Of a stretch of DNA of 64,000 nucleotides, positions 37,065 to 50,944 are shown one piece after another; within the stretch, counting starts at the first letter, position 1; each line of letters opens with the position of its first letter. The notes under the pieces are model-generated. The model searched no databases. It saw only the letters and a list, made by a program, of their open reading frames with translations, and was not told where the DNA came from. The translations under genes were made by a program, and so were the position numbers. The DNA is from an uncultured Bacteroidales bacterium (GTDB lineage: Bacteria > Bacteroidota > Bacteroidia > Bacteroidales > Paludibacteraceae): the NCBI GenBank assembly GCA_944321895.1, contig CALUNA010000003.1, forward strand, positions 1 through 64,000, written 5' to 3'.

Positions 37065-39131
37065 ATGAAAAAGATATGCCATGTATTGTTGCCGGCCCTC
37101 TCGTTGCTGGTCTTGTCCGGAGGATGTACCCGGCAGGATATTCTGCCCGTTATTCCGGAACCGGAATCCGTACAAATCCATTGTGGTGAATTTGTAATAT
37201 CTCCTGCAACCGACATTTACACAAATGTGTCCCAAGCATCGCGGATTGCTTTTGCCGATTATTTGAAAGGGACATCTTTGGGAACGTTGCCGTTTGTAGA
37301 TGATGATGCAGATACGGATATCATTGCGCTGAACCTGGTGCAGGAAACGGCCTTTGACAACGATGAGGCCTACAAACTTGTTGTGGACAGACACAAGGTT
37401 GAAATTACGGCACGACACGAGGCGGGTTTGTTCTATGGCTTACAGACCGTGCTCCAGTTGCTTGACAACGGCGATGGCAAAACCCTTGCTGCCATGACAG
37501 TGGAAGACAGCCCGCGGTTCCCGTATCGGGGGTTGCACCTTGATGTGTCGCGCAACTTTTTTGACAAGGAGTTCGTAAAGAAACAGCTGGATGCCATGGC
37601 TTATTTCAAGCTCAACCGTTTTCACTGGCATTTGGTCGATGGAGCAGGTTGGCGCATAGAAATCAGGAAATATCCGCGCCTGACATCATTTGCGGCATGG
37701 CGGCCTTTTGATGACTTGCAGGAATGGTGGGTCGGCGGGCGCACGTTTTGTGACCAGAATGACCCGCGTGCCGTCGGAGGATTCTATACGCAGGAAGATA
37801 TCCGCGAAGTGGTGGCTTATGCGGCAGAACGTCATATAACCGTCATCCCGGAAATAGAAATGCCCGGACATTCGGAAGAAGTCCTGGCTACTTATCCGGA
37901 ATTGTCCTGTTCAGGAATTCCCTATGCGGATGCCGATTATTGCGTCGGTACGGAAAAAACATTCGAGTTCCTGGAAAATGTCTTGCTGGAGGTGATGGAC
38001 ATGTTTCCATCGGAATATATCCACATTGGGGGCGATGAGGCGGCCAAAAACAGCTGGCGCAAGTGTCCGCGTTGTCAGAAACGCATGGCGGATGAAAATC
38101 TGGCCGATGTGGACGAACTGCAGAGTTACATGATTCATCGTATCGAGCGTTTCCTGAATGAACACGGCCGCAAATTGATAGGCTGGGATGAAATTATCGA
38201 AGGCGGTTTGTCACCAACGGCAACGGTCATGTCCTGGCGCGGCGAAGAAGGTGGTATTAAAGCAGCCAAGGCGGGGAACAATGCCATTATGACCCCCGGC
38301 AAATATTGCTATCTGGATGCATATCAGGATGCACCGAATACGCAACCAATGGCAATAGGCGGTTATCTGACCCTGGAAAAAGTATATTCGTACGAACCTG
38401 TGCCCGACTCGTTGACGCTGGACGAGGCTGCCCGCATCTTGGGGGTGCAGGGAAATGTCTGGACGGAATTCATGCCAACCGAGGAACATGCCGAGTACAT
38501 GATTTATCCGCGTATTCTTGCGCTGGCCGAAATCGGCTGGTCGCCTGCCGGCCGGAAAAACTGGGAAGGGTTCCGCAGACGCGCTTTGCTGGCTGTTGAA
38601 CACTTGTGTGAAAAGGGCTATCATCCTTTCCCGTTGGACAAGGAGGTGGGCGATAAACCAGAATCATTCCGTCCGGAAGAACATGTTGCCCGTGGTTGTG
38701 AGGTAACCTATAATGGCTGCACGTATGGGAAACATTACACAGCCGGCGGCGATATGGCTTTGACCGATGGTGTACGCGGCGGTTGGATGTACAACGATGA
38801 CCGTTGGCAGGGATTTATAAACTGTGATTTGGATGTAACGCTCGACCTGGGTGCGGTAAAACCCATACGTGAAATTACGGCGGAGTTCATGCAGCTGAAA
38901 GGTCCGTATGTGTGGTTGCCCAAACAAGTTCTGATATCCATCTCCAAGGATGGTGAAAATTATGAAGAAATTGCCGTTATCGATAACGATATCTCTCCGG
39001 AAATAGAAACTCTGCAGTTCAAATATTTCGGTTGGGCCGGTGAAGCGGAAGCGCGCTACGTGCGTTATCGTGCCTTGTCGAACGGGATTGCCGGTGGCTG
39101 GCTCTTTACGGATGAAATCATGGTGCGTTAG
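37065..39131 (+). CDS. GH20 beta-N-acetylhexosaminidase, lipoprotein (copy 2)
   Basis: A 688-residue lipoprotein (lipobox SGGC near residue 20) with the same plan as copy 1: N-terminal domain, GH20 barrel with RGLHLDVSRNF and HWHLVDGAGWRIEIRKYP, catalytic Asp324-Glu325 in HIGGDEAAKNSW, and a discoidin-like C-terminal domain (LTDGVRGGWMYNDDRWQGF). It lacks the TLDGTEPT chitobiase-like segment of copy 1, which accounts for most of the length difference. The gap after copy 1 is 22 bases. The two likely differ in linkage or antenna preference. Confidence 0.95.
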   Translation: MKKICHVLLPALSLLVLSGGCTRQDILPVIPEPESVQIHCGEFVISPATDIYTNVSQASRIAFADYLKGTSLGTLPFVDDDADTDIIALNLVQETAFDNDEAYKLVVDRHKVEITARHEAGLFYGLQTVLQLLDNGDGKTLAAMTVEDSPRFPYRGLHLDVSRNFFDKEFVKKQLDAMAYFKLNRFHWHLVDGAGWRIEIRKYPRLTSFAAWRPFDDLQEWWVGGRTFCDQNDPRAVGGFYTQEDIREVVAYAAERHITVIPEIEMPGHSEEVLATYPELSCSGIPYADADYCVGTEKTFEFLENVLLEVMDMFPSEYIHIGGDEAAKNSWRKCPRCQKRMADENLADVDELQSYMIHRIERFLNEHGRKLIGWDEIIEGGLSPTATVMSWRGEEGGIKAAKAGNNAIMTPGKYCYLDAYQDAPNTQPMAIGGYLTLEKVYSYEPVPDSLTLDEAARILGVQGNVWTEFMPTEEHAEYMIYPRILALAEIGWSPAGRKNWEGFRRRALLAVEHLCEKGYHPFPLDKEVGDKPESFRPEEHVARGCEVTYNGCTYGKHYTAGGDMALTDGVRGGWMYNDDRWQGFINCDLDVTLDLGAVKPIREITAEFMQLKGPYVWLPKQVLISISKDGENYEEIAVIDNDISPEIETLQFKYFGWAGEAEARYVRYRALSNGIAGGWLFTDEIMVR

Positions 39132-39158
39132 TCGTATGGCTGTTTTGCTGGAATAAAA

Positions 39159-40457
39159 ATGAAAATGAAAGTTGCTGAAAACGTAAATCCGATACGTTGG
39201 GTTCCGAGTGTTTATTTTGCCATGGGGTTGCCGTTTGTGGCGTTGTCCCTGGTGTCTGTCATTATGTTTGCCGACCTGGGCATAGACAAGGCTAAAATCA
39301 CTTTCTGGACCTCTTTGCTGATTCTTCCGTATTCACTGAAACCATTGTGGAGTCCGTTGCTGGAGATTTATCGGACAAAAAAGGAATTTGTTGTCGTAAC
39401 GCAAATGCTGTCAGGCATTTGTTTTGGTCTGATTGCTTTTTTGCTTCCTGTTTCCAATTCTTTTGCTTTCGTGATAGCCATGATGGGCGTGATTGCTGTC
39501 AGCGGTGCCACACATGACATTGCTACGGATGGCATTTACCTGACTGCATTGGATAAGCAGACACAAGCCCGTTACATTGGTTGGCAAGGTGCGTTTTATA
39601 ACCTGGCCAAGGTTCTGGCCAATGGCGGTCTGGTCGGTCTGGCCGGTGTTTTGATTAATTACTTCGAGACCAGATCGCCAGAGCATGCGGCGACCTATGC
39701 CTGGATGATTATCATGGGACTTATTGGGGCGTTGCTGGTAGGGTTGTCACTGTATCACTGGGTCGTGTTGCCGCTTGGGTCAAAATCGGAAGATGCACCC
39801 GAATCGTTTCGCCAGAGCATGCAGTCGCTGTGGCAGGTGTTCAAGGACTTCTTTACGAAAAAGCATATCTGGTATTACATACTTTTCATTATTTGTTACC
39901 GGCTTACGGAAGGTTTTGCCGTCAAGATGGTGCCGCTGTTCCTGAAAGACATACGTGATATAGGCGGAATGGGGTTGACCAACCAGTCCATAGGCTTGAT
40001 ATACGGAACTCTGGGCACATTGGCCTTTATCGTGGGCTCTATTCTTGGGGGATATTACATCGCTCATTTCGGGTTACGCAAGGTACTGTTCTCGCTGGTC
40101 TGCATTTTCAATATCCCGTTTGCAGTCTATTTTCTGCTGGCTCATTTTCAGCCGGAATGTATCTGGATTATCGGTAGCGGACTGGTAATGGAATATTTCT
40201 GTTATGGATTTGGTTTTGTCGGACTGACGCTCTTCATGATGCAACAGGTCGCGCCGGGAAAACATTCCATGGCCCATTATGCATTCGCTTCCGGAATAAT
40301 GAACCTGGGTTTTATGATTCCGGGAATGATAAGCGGGAAAATTTACCAACTGGTAGGATATGAAGTCTTTTTCATAATCGCTTTGTTAATGGCCGTTCCA
40401 TCTTTCCTGCTTACTTATTTCTTGCCGTTTTCATATCCGGATAAGCAGGAATCATAA
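39159..40457 (+). CDS. MFS transporter, AmpG-like (predicted Man-GlcNAc importer)
   Basis: A 432-residue inner-membrane carrier with about 12 TM helices. The N terminus (WVPSVYFAMGLPFVALSLVSVIMFADLGI) and the LILPYSLKPLWSPLLE and GATHDIATDGIYL segments resemble AmpG-type permeases that move GlcNAc-containing muropeptides, and related carriers found in PULs. It lies between the GH20 genes and the GH2/GH130 genes, 27 bases after GH20. The position beside a cytoplasmic Man-GlcNAc phosphorylase suggests it imports the core disaccharide; that substrate is inferred. Confidence 0.88.
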   Translation: MKMKVAENVNPIRWVPSVYFAMGLPFVALSLVSVIMFADLGIDKAKITFWTSLLILPYSLKPLWSPLLEIYRTKKEFVVVTQMLSGICFGLIAFLLPVSNSFAFVIAMMGVIAVSGATHDIATDGIYLTALDKQTQARYIGWQGAFYNLAKVLANGGLVGLAGVLINYFETRSPEHAATYAWMIIMGLIGALLVGLSLYHWVVLPLGSKSEDAPESFRQSMQSLWQVFKDFFTKKHIWYYILFIICYRLTEGFAVKMVPLFLKDIRDIGGMGLTNQSIGLIYGTLGTLAFIVGSILGGYYIAHFGLRKVLFSLVCIFNIPFAVYFLLAHFQPECIWIIGSGLVMEYFCYGFGFVGLTLFMMQQVAPGKHSMAHYAFASGIMNLGFMIPGMISGKIYQLVGYEVFFIIALLMAVPSFLLTYFLPFSYPDKQES

Positions 40458-40492
40458 ATAAATTTGTGGGCATAATAAAGGGATAAATATAA

Positions 40493-44887
<4,395 letters not shown>

Positions 44888-44911
44888 AGAACAATTATAA
44901 TTTTAGAAATC

Positions 44912-45886
44912 ATGCAAGTAGAAAAAAACAAAATGCCGTGGGAAGAGCGTCCTGCTGGCTGCAACGACCCAATGTGGCGTTATTCCAAAAATCCGGTGAT
45001 TGACCGTTACCATATTCCGACATCCAACAGTATTTTCAACAGTGCCGTGGTTCCTTTCGGTGATGGTTTTGCCGGTGTGTTCCGTTGCGACAACAAAGCC
45101 GTGCAGATGAATATCTTCGCCGGCTTCAGCAAGGATGGCATCAACTGGGACATAAACCATGAACCCATTAAGTTCAAGGCTGGAAATACGGAAATGATTG
45201 AATCGGAATATAAATATGACCCGCGTGTGGCATGGATAGAAGACCGCTATTGGGTTACGTGGTGCAACGGTTACCACGGACCGACAATTGGAATTGCCTA
45301 CACATTCGACTTCAAGGAGTTCTTCCAGTGCGAAAATGCATTTCTGCCGTTTAACAGAAACGGTGTGTTGTTCCCGCAGAAAATAAACGGGAAATATGCC
45401 ATGCTGAGCCGTCCGAGCGACAACGGACATACTCCTTTCGGTGATATCTACATCAGCTATTCACCGGATATGAAGTATTGGGGCGAACACCGTTGTGTAA
45501 TGAAAGTTACGCCGTTCCCCGAAAGTGCTTGGCAGTGTACTAAAATCGGTGCAGGCAGCGTGCCTTTCCTCGTGGACGAAGGTTGGCTGATGTTCTACCA
45601 TGGTGTAATAACCACCTGCAACGGCTTCCGTTATTCCATGGGTGCTGTTATTCTGGACAGGGAAAACCCGGAAAAAGTACTTTATCGCACTCGCGATTAT
45701 ATTCTTGCTCCGGCTGCTCCTTACGAACTGGCCGGCGATGTGCCTAACGTTGTATTCCCGTGTGCCGCATTGACCGATGGCGAACGTGTGGCGGTTTATT
45801 ACGGTGCAGCCGATACGGTAGTAGGAATGGCATTTGGTTATGTACGCGATATTGTCGATTTTGTAAAACGGACTTCCATAGCCTGA
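44912..45886 (+). CDS. GH130 4-O-beta-mannosyl-GlcNAc phosphorylase (predicted)
   Basis: A 324-residue five-bladed beta-propeller enzyme without a signal peptide, so cytoplasmic. GH130 phosphorylases split beta-mannosides with inorganic phosphate. Asp103 in [13 protein letters not shown] matches the catalytic Asp of the family. The N terminus ([14 protein letters not shown]) and [19 protein letters not shown] fit the GH130_2 group, whose best-known role is converting Man-beta-1,4-GlcNAc from N-glycans to Man-1-P and GlcNAc. It follows GH2 by 24 bases and stops one base before the next GH92 gene. Confidence 0.92.
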   Translation: MQVEKNKMPWEERPAGCNDPMWRYSKNPVIDRYHIPTSNSIFNSAVVPFGDGFAGVFRCDNKAVQMNIFAGFSKDGINWDINHEPIKFKAGNTEMIESEYKYDPRVAWIEDRYWVTWCNGYHGPTIGIAYTFDFKEFFQCENAFLPFNRNGVLFPQKINGKYAMLSRPSDNGHTPFGDIYISYSPDMKYWGEHRCVMKVTPFPESAWQCTKIGAGSVPFLVDEGWLMFYHGVITTCNGFRYSMGAVILDRENPEKVLYRTRDYILAPAAPYELAGDVPNVVFPCAALTDGERVAVYYGAADTVVGMAFGYVRDIVDFVKRTSIA

Positions 45887-45887
45887 C

Positions 45888-48146
45888 ATGTCCATGAAGA
45901 AAGTATTTTTGTGCATATCGGCTTGTGCGCTTTTGCTGTTCTCCCCTGCCCTGCTCGCTTTTGAACCAGCTTCGTATGTGAACCCTTTTATCGGTACGAC
46001 GAATTTCGGTACGACAAATCCCGGGGCTATTTGCCCGAATGGCTTGATGTCTGTCACTCCGTTCAATGTCATGGGTTCGCCGGACAACAAATACGACAAG
46101 GATGCCCGTTGGTGGTCAACACCTTACGAGTATCACAACTCGTTTCTTACCGGTTTCTCGCACGTAAACCTGAGCGGTGTCGGTTGTCCGGATCTGGGCT
46201 CCCTGCTGTTGATGCCTACTGCCGGAGAGCTGAATGTGGATTACAAGCAGTACGGTACAACTTATACCGATGAAAAAGCAGAGCCAGGGTATTATGCCAG
46301 TCACTTGACGCGATATGGCATTGATGCCGAAGTGAGTGCCACGATGCGTTCTTCCATAGCCCGTTTTACCTATCCGGGCGGAACGGGGCACGTATTGCTG
46401 AATCTGGGCGAAGGCCTGACCAATGAGAGCGGCGCGACAGTGCGTCGTGTCAGTGAGACGGAATACGAAGGCAGCAAACTGTTGGGAGGCTTTTGTTATT
46501 ACAACAGGCAAGGTGTATTTCCCGTTTATTTCGTTATCAGGACGGACAAGACACCGCGGCAGTCGGGCTACTGGAAAAAACAGCGCCCCATGACCGGAGT
46601 AGAGGCGGAGTGGGATCCCGATAACGGACAATACAAGATTTATTCGAAATATGCCAAGGAAATGTCGGGCGATGATATCGGAGTTTATTTTACGTTCGAT
46701 ACGCAGCCGAATGAACAAATTCAGGTACAAATCGGGGTTTCGTTCGTGAGCATGGAGAATGCCCGCGAAAACCTCGAAAAGGAGCAGAACGGTTTTGATT
46801 TCGATGCCGTCCGCCGTCAGGCGCGAACCCAATGGAATGATGTACTTTCCCGTGTAGAGGTGGAAGGCGGTACGGAAGAGCAGAAAACGGTTTTCTATAC
46901 GGCGTTGTATCACATGATGATTCACCCCAATATCTTGCAGGATGTAAATGGCGAATATCCCGTCATGGAAAGCAGTGCCATTGGCAAAACGGACCATGTG
47001 CGCTACACTGTTTTTTCGCTGTGGGATACCTACCGGAATGTCCATCCCTTCCTGTCGTTAGTTTTTCCAGACAAACAGCTTGACATGGTGCGCACGCTGG
47101 TCGACATGTACAAGGAATGGGGCTGGCTGCCCCGCTGGGAATTGTACGGCAACGAAACGCTGACCATGTCTGGCGATCCGGCTACCATTATGGTTGCGGA
47201 TACATGGTTGCGCGGCTTGCAGGATTTCGATGCGGAGGCGGCATACCAGGCTATGCTGAAGTCGGCGCTCACGCAGGGGAAGGACAATTTCCTGCGTACC
47301 GACAATGATGATTACATGGCTTTGGGATATGTGCCCTTGCGCGAACAGTATGACAATTCGGTGTCGCATGCATTGGAATATTACATTGCCGATTTTGCCT
47401 TGTCGCGTTTTGCCGATGCGCTCGGACACAAGGAAGAGGCGGCCGATTTTGCCAAACGCTCGCAAGGTTACAAACACTATTATTGCAAACAGTTCGGAAC
47501 CTTGCGTCCGATTATGCCCGACGGCAGTTTTTACGGGCCTTTCGACCCGCTTGAAGGCTTGAATTTCGAGCCATCGCCGGGTTTCCACGAAGGCAATGCA
47601 TGGAACTATACTTTTTATGTTCCGCACGATATCAAGGGTCTGATGCGCCTGATGGGCGGCGAAAAGGCATTCGTGCAGAAATTGCAGAAAGTTTTCGATG
47701 AGAATCTGTACGACCCGGCCAACGAACCGGACATTACCTACCCTTACCTGTTCTGTTATGTGGACAAGGAAGCGTGGCGCACCGACTATCAGGTTTCGCG
47801 TTTGCTGGCAACCTGTTTCGGCAACCGCCCGGATGGCATTCCCGGTAACGACGACACGGGGACAATGTCGGCCTGGGCCGTGTTCAGCATGATGGGTTTT
47901 TATCCAGACTGTCCCGGTATACCCCGCTACACGCTTACAGCGCCCGTTTTTGACAAGATTACAATCCATCTGGATAAAAACTATTATCCGGCAGGAAAAC
48001 TCGTCATAGAGGCTGAAAAACCCGCTGCCGAGGCCATATATGTAGACGAAATCATGGTGGGCGGAAAGCCGTTCAAGGGTCGCTTCATTTCACACGAAGA
48101 TTTGGTGAATGCAGGCACAATAGCGTATCGCCTGAAAACCCGTTAG
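45888..48146 (+). CDS. GH92 alpha-mannosidase (second copy), signal-peptide type
   Basis: A 752-residue exo-alpha-mannosidase, here with a cleavable signal peptide (ALLLFSPALLAFEPA) instead of a lipobox, so probably periplasmic. The family start YVNPFIGTTNFGTTNPGAICPNGLMSVTPFNVMGS is clear. NDDTGTMSAWAVFSMMGFYP carries the expected catalytic Asp (about Asp656). It differs from copy 1 in the N-terminal loop and in the DDTG versus EDCG motif, suggesting a different linkage preference. It starts one base after the GH130 stop; the second ATG at 45894 is an alternative start. Last gene of the operon. Confidence 0.94.
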   Translation: MSMKKVFLCISACALLLFSPALLAFEPASYVNPFIGTTNFGTTNPGAICPNGLMSVTPFNVMGSPDNKYDKDARWWSTPYEYHNSFLTGFSHVNLSGVGCPDLGSLLLMPTAGELNVDYKQYGTTYTDEKAEPGYYASHLTRYGIDAEVSATMRSSIARFTYPGGTGHVLLNLGEGLTNESGATVRRVSETEYEGSKLLGGFCYYNRQGVFPVYFVIRTDKTPRQSGYWKKQRPMTGVEAEWDPDNGQYKIYSKYAKEMSGDDIGVYFTFDTQPNEQIQVQIGVSFVSMENARENLEKEQNGFDFDAVRRQARTQWNDVLSRVEVEGGTEEQKTVFYTALYHMMIHPNILQDVNGEYPVMESSAIGKTDHVRYTVFSLWDTYRNVHPFLSLVFPDKQLDMVRTLVDMYKEWGWLPRWELYGNETLTMSGDPATIMVADTWLRGLQDFDAEAAYQAMLKSALTQGKDNFLRTDNDDYMALGYVPLREQYDNSVSHALEYYIADFALSRFADALGHKEEAADFAKRSQGYKHYYCKQFGTLRPIMPDGSFYGPFDPLEGLNFEPSPGFHEGNAWNYTFYVPHDIKGLMRLMGGEKAFVQKLQKVFDENLYDPANEPDITYPYLFCYVDKEAWRTDYQVSRLLATCFGNRPDGIPGNDDTGTMSAWAVFSMMGFYPDCPGIPRYTLTAPVFDKITIHLDKNYYPAGKLVIEAEKPAAEAIYVDEIMVGGKPFKGRFISHEDLVNAGTIAYRLKTR

Positions 48147-48176
48147 AATTCATATCCGTCAGTAGTTTTTAGGGAG

Positions 48177-48211
48177 ACGGCCTGTCCTTTCCGGGGCGGG
48201 CCGTTTTTTTT
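48177..48211 (+). terminator. Strong intrinsic terminator ending the PUL
   Basis: An 11-12 bp G/C-rich stem from ACGGCCTGTCC with GGGGCGGGCCGT and a short TTTC loop is followed by eight T residues. It lies 30 bases after the GH92 stop codon. Confidence 0.9.
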
Positions 48212-48429
48212 CGGCTCCGTTTCTTCCGTGACACTGTTTCCGGAGGAGTATGATTGTGTCAGGATGGCAGGAAAATGTGTGGATTTTTGGATTTGCGAGA
48301 GCCGATATCCTAAAAAGCAGGCTTTATGACATGTGCAAAGGAACGCTAATTTTTTTTCATTGCCTGGATATGCCGGAATTCCGTGAACTTGAGTTTGTTG
48401 TCAGGAATCAGACTGTCTTCAATCAAACA
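48212..48429. other. Intergenic region between convergent terminators; no gene recognised
   Basis: The stretch between the PUL terminator and the minus-strand terminator holds only one short unconvincing frame. Nothing else is visible. Confidence 0.4.
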
Positions 48430-48479
48430 AAAAAAGAACCTTGTCGGTTGCTCCGGAAAGGGAGCCAGACAAGGTCCTT
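48430..48479 (-). terminator. Intrinsic terminator of the discoidin/InlB protein gene
   Basis: On the minus strand a nested stem-loop (ACCTTGTC with GACAAGGT, and an inner GCTCC/GGAGC hairpin) runs into TTCTTTTTTT. It is about 70 bases after the stop at 48550. Confidence 0.8.
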
Positions 48480-48549
48480 CTGCGTTTGTTTCTTGAATCT
48501 GTAACTTTTCTGAATAATTCAGTATGGTTCTGACAGAAAAGACATTCGG

Positions 48550-50616
48550 TTATTTAACAAGAACTTTGCATGCTTTACCTCCATTTATGACAACGGCATA
48601 TATTCCAGCCGGTACAGAAACGGATTCAGTGCCATTGACATTGACTGATTTGATGCAGGCGCCGTTCATGTTGTAGATTTTAACCGTCGTGGATTCTGCA
48701 ATTATGTTTATGCCTCCTTTAATGCTGTGAATCTTTACATTGTCATATAACGTGGATTCTACACCATTGACAATATCATCGCCGGTAAATACAGCTTTAA
48801 TATGAAGATTTGATTCAACCGTATGTTCTATGTCTCCATAATTCCTGAACAATTCATCATTGGTCATGTTTTTGCCGTTGACAACAATGCTGTCCAATGT
48901 GTTTTCACCCACAGGGAAGGCAAAAATGTATACTTTTCCCTTATAAGGAAGCTCTGCATTTAACTCGTATTTTTCTCCGGCCGGATTAACAAAGTCTCCC
49001 GGTTTTGTGGATTCGCTCCATGTGTCGCCTGACCAGACTTCAACATAACCGCTTCCCTTGACTTCATAAGTCAATATATATTTGGGTTCCACAAACTCGA
49101 ATTTTGCTGTATATGTAGCTGACTCGGTTATATTGGATACGGTATATTCCAAATCCGTACCTACTTGTGTATCACTGGCATCATACCATCCGATAAACTC
49201 GTAATTTTCAGCAGGCTGGGCTTTCAGTACACAAGAACCGTTCTCTTCTACCGCCAATGTGGCTGTTTCACTGAACGAACCATCGTTTATGGCAACCGTG
49301 CCTCCATTTGAAGGATCTGCTTTTGCAGTAATAACCGGTTTTCCTTTTTCAACATAAAATACGTAATCGCAATAGTTCAATTCTCCGATTCCGGTAGCGC
49401 AGGGATTATCGCTCAGATCTGATCCGTGTATGATGAATCTGATCACTATAGCATTGCCCGTGGCTACTTCCTGCGGAATGGTTATTGGGAAGGTTATTGT
49501 CCCATTTGTTGCATCGGCAGTAGCCTGATCGCTTGCTGCGTTGATGTTATTGAATAGGTCTGTAGTGGAAGCTCCTTCCGCCCATGCTCCTTTGTATGGG
49601 CCATATATGAGGGAATATTCATCTGACGAGGTCATCTGGAACACACTGAGGTCGTCCCAGCCTTTCGTTCCGTAAGTAACCTTTAAATCAAAAGTTGCAC
49701 CGGATTCTACTTTTATCATGTCATTTCTGTTGCTCCATGCCTGATATGCGGTGCTTCCGCTTGGTGTGAATACCAGTGTAGAGCCTTCCATTACACCTTC
49801 TGCGTTGAGAATCTCGCCTTTCGACTGCGCACGTTTGTTTCCTCCAGTAGTTGCAGCAGGGGTGCAGAAGTCGTCATACGGTGCGGGAGCAAAGTTGGCC
49901 ACGTATTCTTTGTCACCTTCGGTATTGTCTATCAGTTCACTGGCTTGTGAAACGATGGTGCCGTTTAATGTCCAGTTATTGAACGCAAAACCGGGATTTG
50001 CTTTGGCTGTAAGTACGATAGGGCCTTCTGCTGTGGCGGAAAGTGTTCCCTCGTTACCGATATAAGCGATACCCATGGAAGCGTCGTTTACACTTACGGT
50101 TATTGTTCTGCTCGGGGCTTTTGCATCGGGGATGGGAATTTGAATTTCCGTCATCTGGAACCAACTGTTGGATGCAGCAGTCAAACTGAAACGGATGTAT
50201 TGTGCTTCCTTGTTCAACGCGCTGCATGAATAAAGATAGTTTGTTGATGCGCCGTCTATATCGCCTTGCGAAAAGCGAACCAGCTCTTCATATTGCGAAT
50301 TGTCATTCGATATCTCTACTTTCGCAGCTGTAGGCTGGTCACCGGAAGCGAAATACAGGTTTATTTCCTGCAATGGCTGTACAGAGCCTAAATCAACCAG
50401 AATGTATTGGTCTGTAGCTTGAGCGGCGCTTGACCAGAATTTAGTTTCGAAATTACCATCTTTCAGATTGTCAAGACCGTGAACGGTTCCATCATCGGCC
50501 TTATAAACCGACATGTTGGACGTAATGTTTGCAATCTCATAATTTTCAGCTGATATTTGGCGCGGTGCAGACAACACGGCGCAAATAGCACAAAGGGATA
50601 AAAAAAGTTTCTTCAT
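48550..50616 (-). CDS. Secreted protein with discoidin and InlB-type repeats and a T9SS-type tail
   Basis: A 688-residue exported protein of unknown role. Signal peptide (about 1-22), an F5/8 type C (discoidin) domain (about 25-165; KFWSSAAQATDQYILVDLG), a divergent InlB B-repeat (about 175-240; LTAKANPGFAFNNWTLNG), a beta-rich module (about 245-430) with some likeness to the GEVED-like modules of the GH2, further InlB-like repeats (about 435-600; GGTVAINDGSF, YEFIGWYDAS), and a C-terminal sorting domain (about 620-688; VKIYNMNGACIKSV). Discoidin and InlB domains bind glycans or proteins, so a surface adhesin or glycan-binding protein is likely. No catalytic residues are evident. It has its own full promoter and terminator, convergent with the PUL. 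Confidence 0.85.
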   Translation of the reverse strand: MKKLFLSLCAICAVLSAPRQISAENYEIANITSNMSVYKADDGTVHGLDNLKDGNFETKFWSSAAQATDQYILVDLGSVQPLQEINLYFASGDQPTAAKVEISNDNSQYEELVRFSQGDIDGASTNYLYSCSALNKEAQYIRFSLTAASNSWFQMTEIQIPIPDAKAPSRTITVSVNDASMGIAYIGNEGTLSATAEGPIVLTAKANPGFAFNNWTLNGTIVSQASELIDNTEGDKEYVANFAPAPYDDFCTPAATTGGNKRAQSKGEILNAEGVMEGSTLVFTPSGSTAYQAWSNRNDMIKVESGATFDLKVTYGTKGWDDLSVFQMTSSDEYSLIYGPYKGAWAEGASTTDLFNNINAASDQATADATNGTITFPITIPQEVATGNAIVIRFIIHGSDLSDNPCATGIGELNYCDYVFYVEKGKPVITAKADPSNGGTVAINDGSFSETATLAVEENGSCVLKAQPAENYEFIGWYDASDTQVGTDLEYTVSNITESATYTAKFEFVEPKYILTYEVKGSGYVEVWSGDTWSESTKPGDFVNPAGEKYELNAELPYKGKVYIFAFPVGENTLDSIVVNGKNMTNDELFRNYGDIEHTVESNLHIKAVFTGDDIVNGVESTLYDNVKIHSIKGGINIIAESTTVKIYNMNGACIKSVNVNGTESVSVPAGIYAVVINGGKACKVLVK

Positions 50617-50681
50617 AGATGCTTTTTTAAAGTTAATAATGAATTTGGATACTTTTTTCTTTTAAAGAAAACTAACTATTG

Positions 50682-50712
50682 CAAAGTTATATATTTGGGA
50701 TTGATTTTGCAA
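50682..50712 (-). promoter_or_regulatory. Promoter of the discoidin/InlB protein gene
   Basis: On the minus strand TTG (50710-50712) and TAACTTTG (50682-50689) are exactly 20 bases apart. The leader before the ATG is about 60 bases. The rest of the 328-base gap to comM holds only the comM promoter. Confidence 0.65.
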
Positions 50713-50882
50713 TAGAATTGGCCATTTTGTGTATATTTAACGTGCTTACATGCTGATGATGCATTGATTTTTCTGCCTTGGCAAGAATATTTATAGATTT
50801 ATAATAAAGGTTTGTCCGAGAATCGGTAAGGCTTGCCTGTATGTATTTTTTGCATGATATGTACTGTTTTTTCTATTTCATT

Positions 50883-50912
50883 TTTGTCTTTCACTTTTTC
50901 TGATTATCTTTG
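50883..50912 (+). promoter_or_regulatory. Promoter of the ComM/YifB gene
   Basis: TTTG (50883-50886) and TATCTTTG (50905-50912) are 18 bases apart, ending 32 bases before the ATG at 50945. Confidence 0.6.
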
Positions 50913-50944
50913 GGAAAATTTTAACCTGTCAGTCAAATACCTGC

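Noticed and set aside
48250-48504. 84-residue plus-strand frame after the PUL
   Set aside because: It overlaps the minus-strand terminator hairpin at 48430-48479, lacks any recognisable domain and has no promoter.
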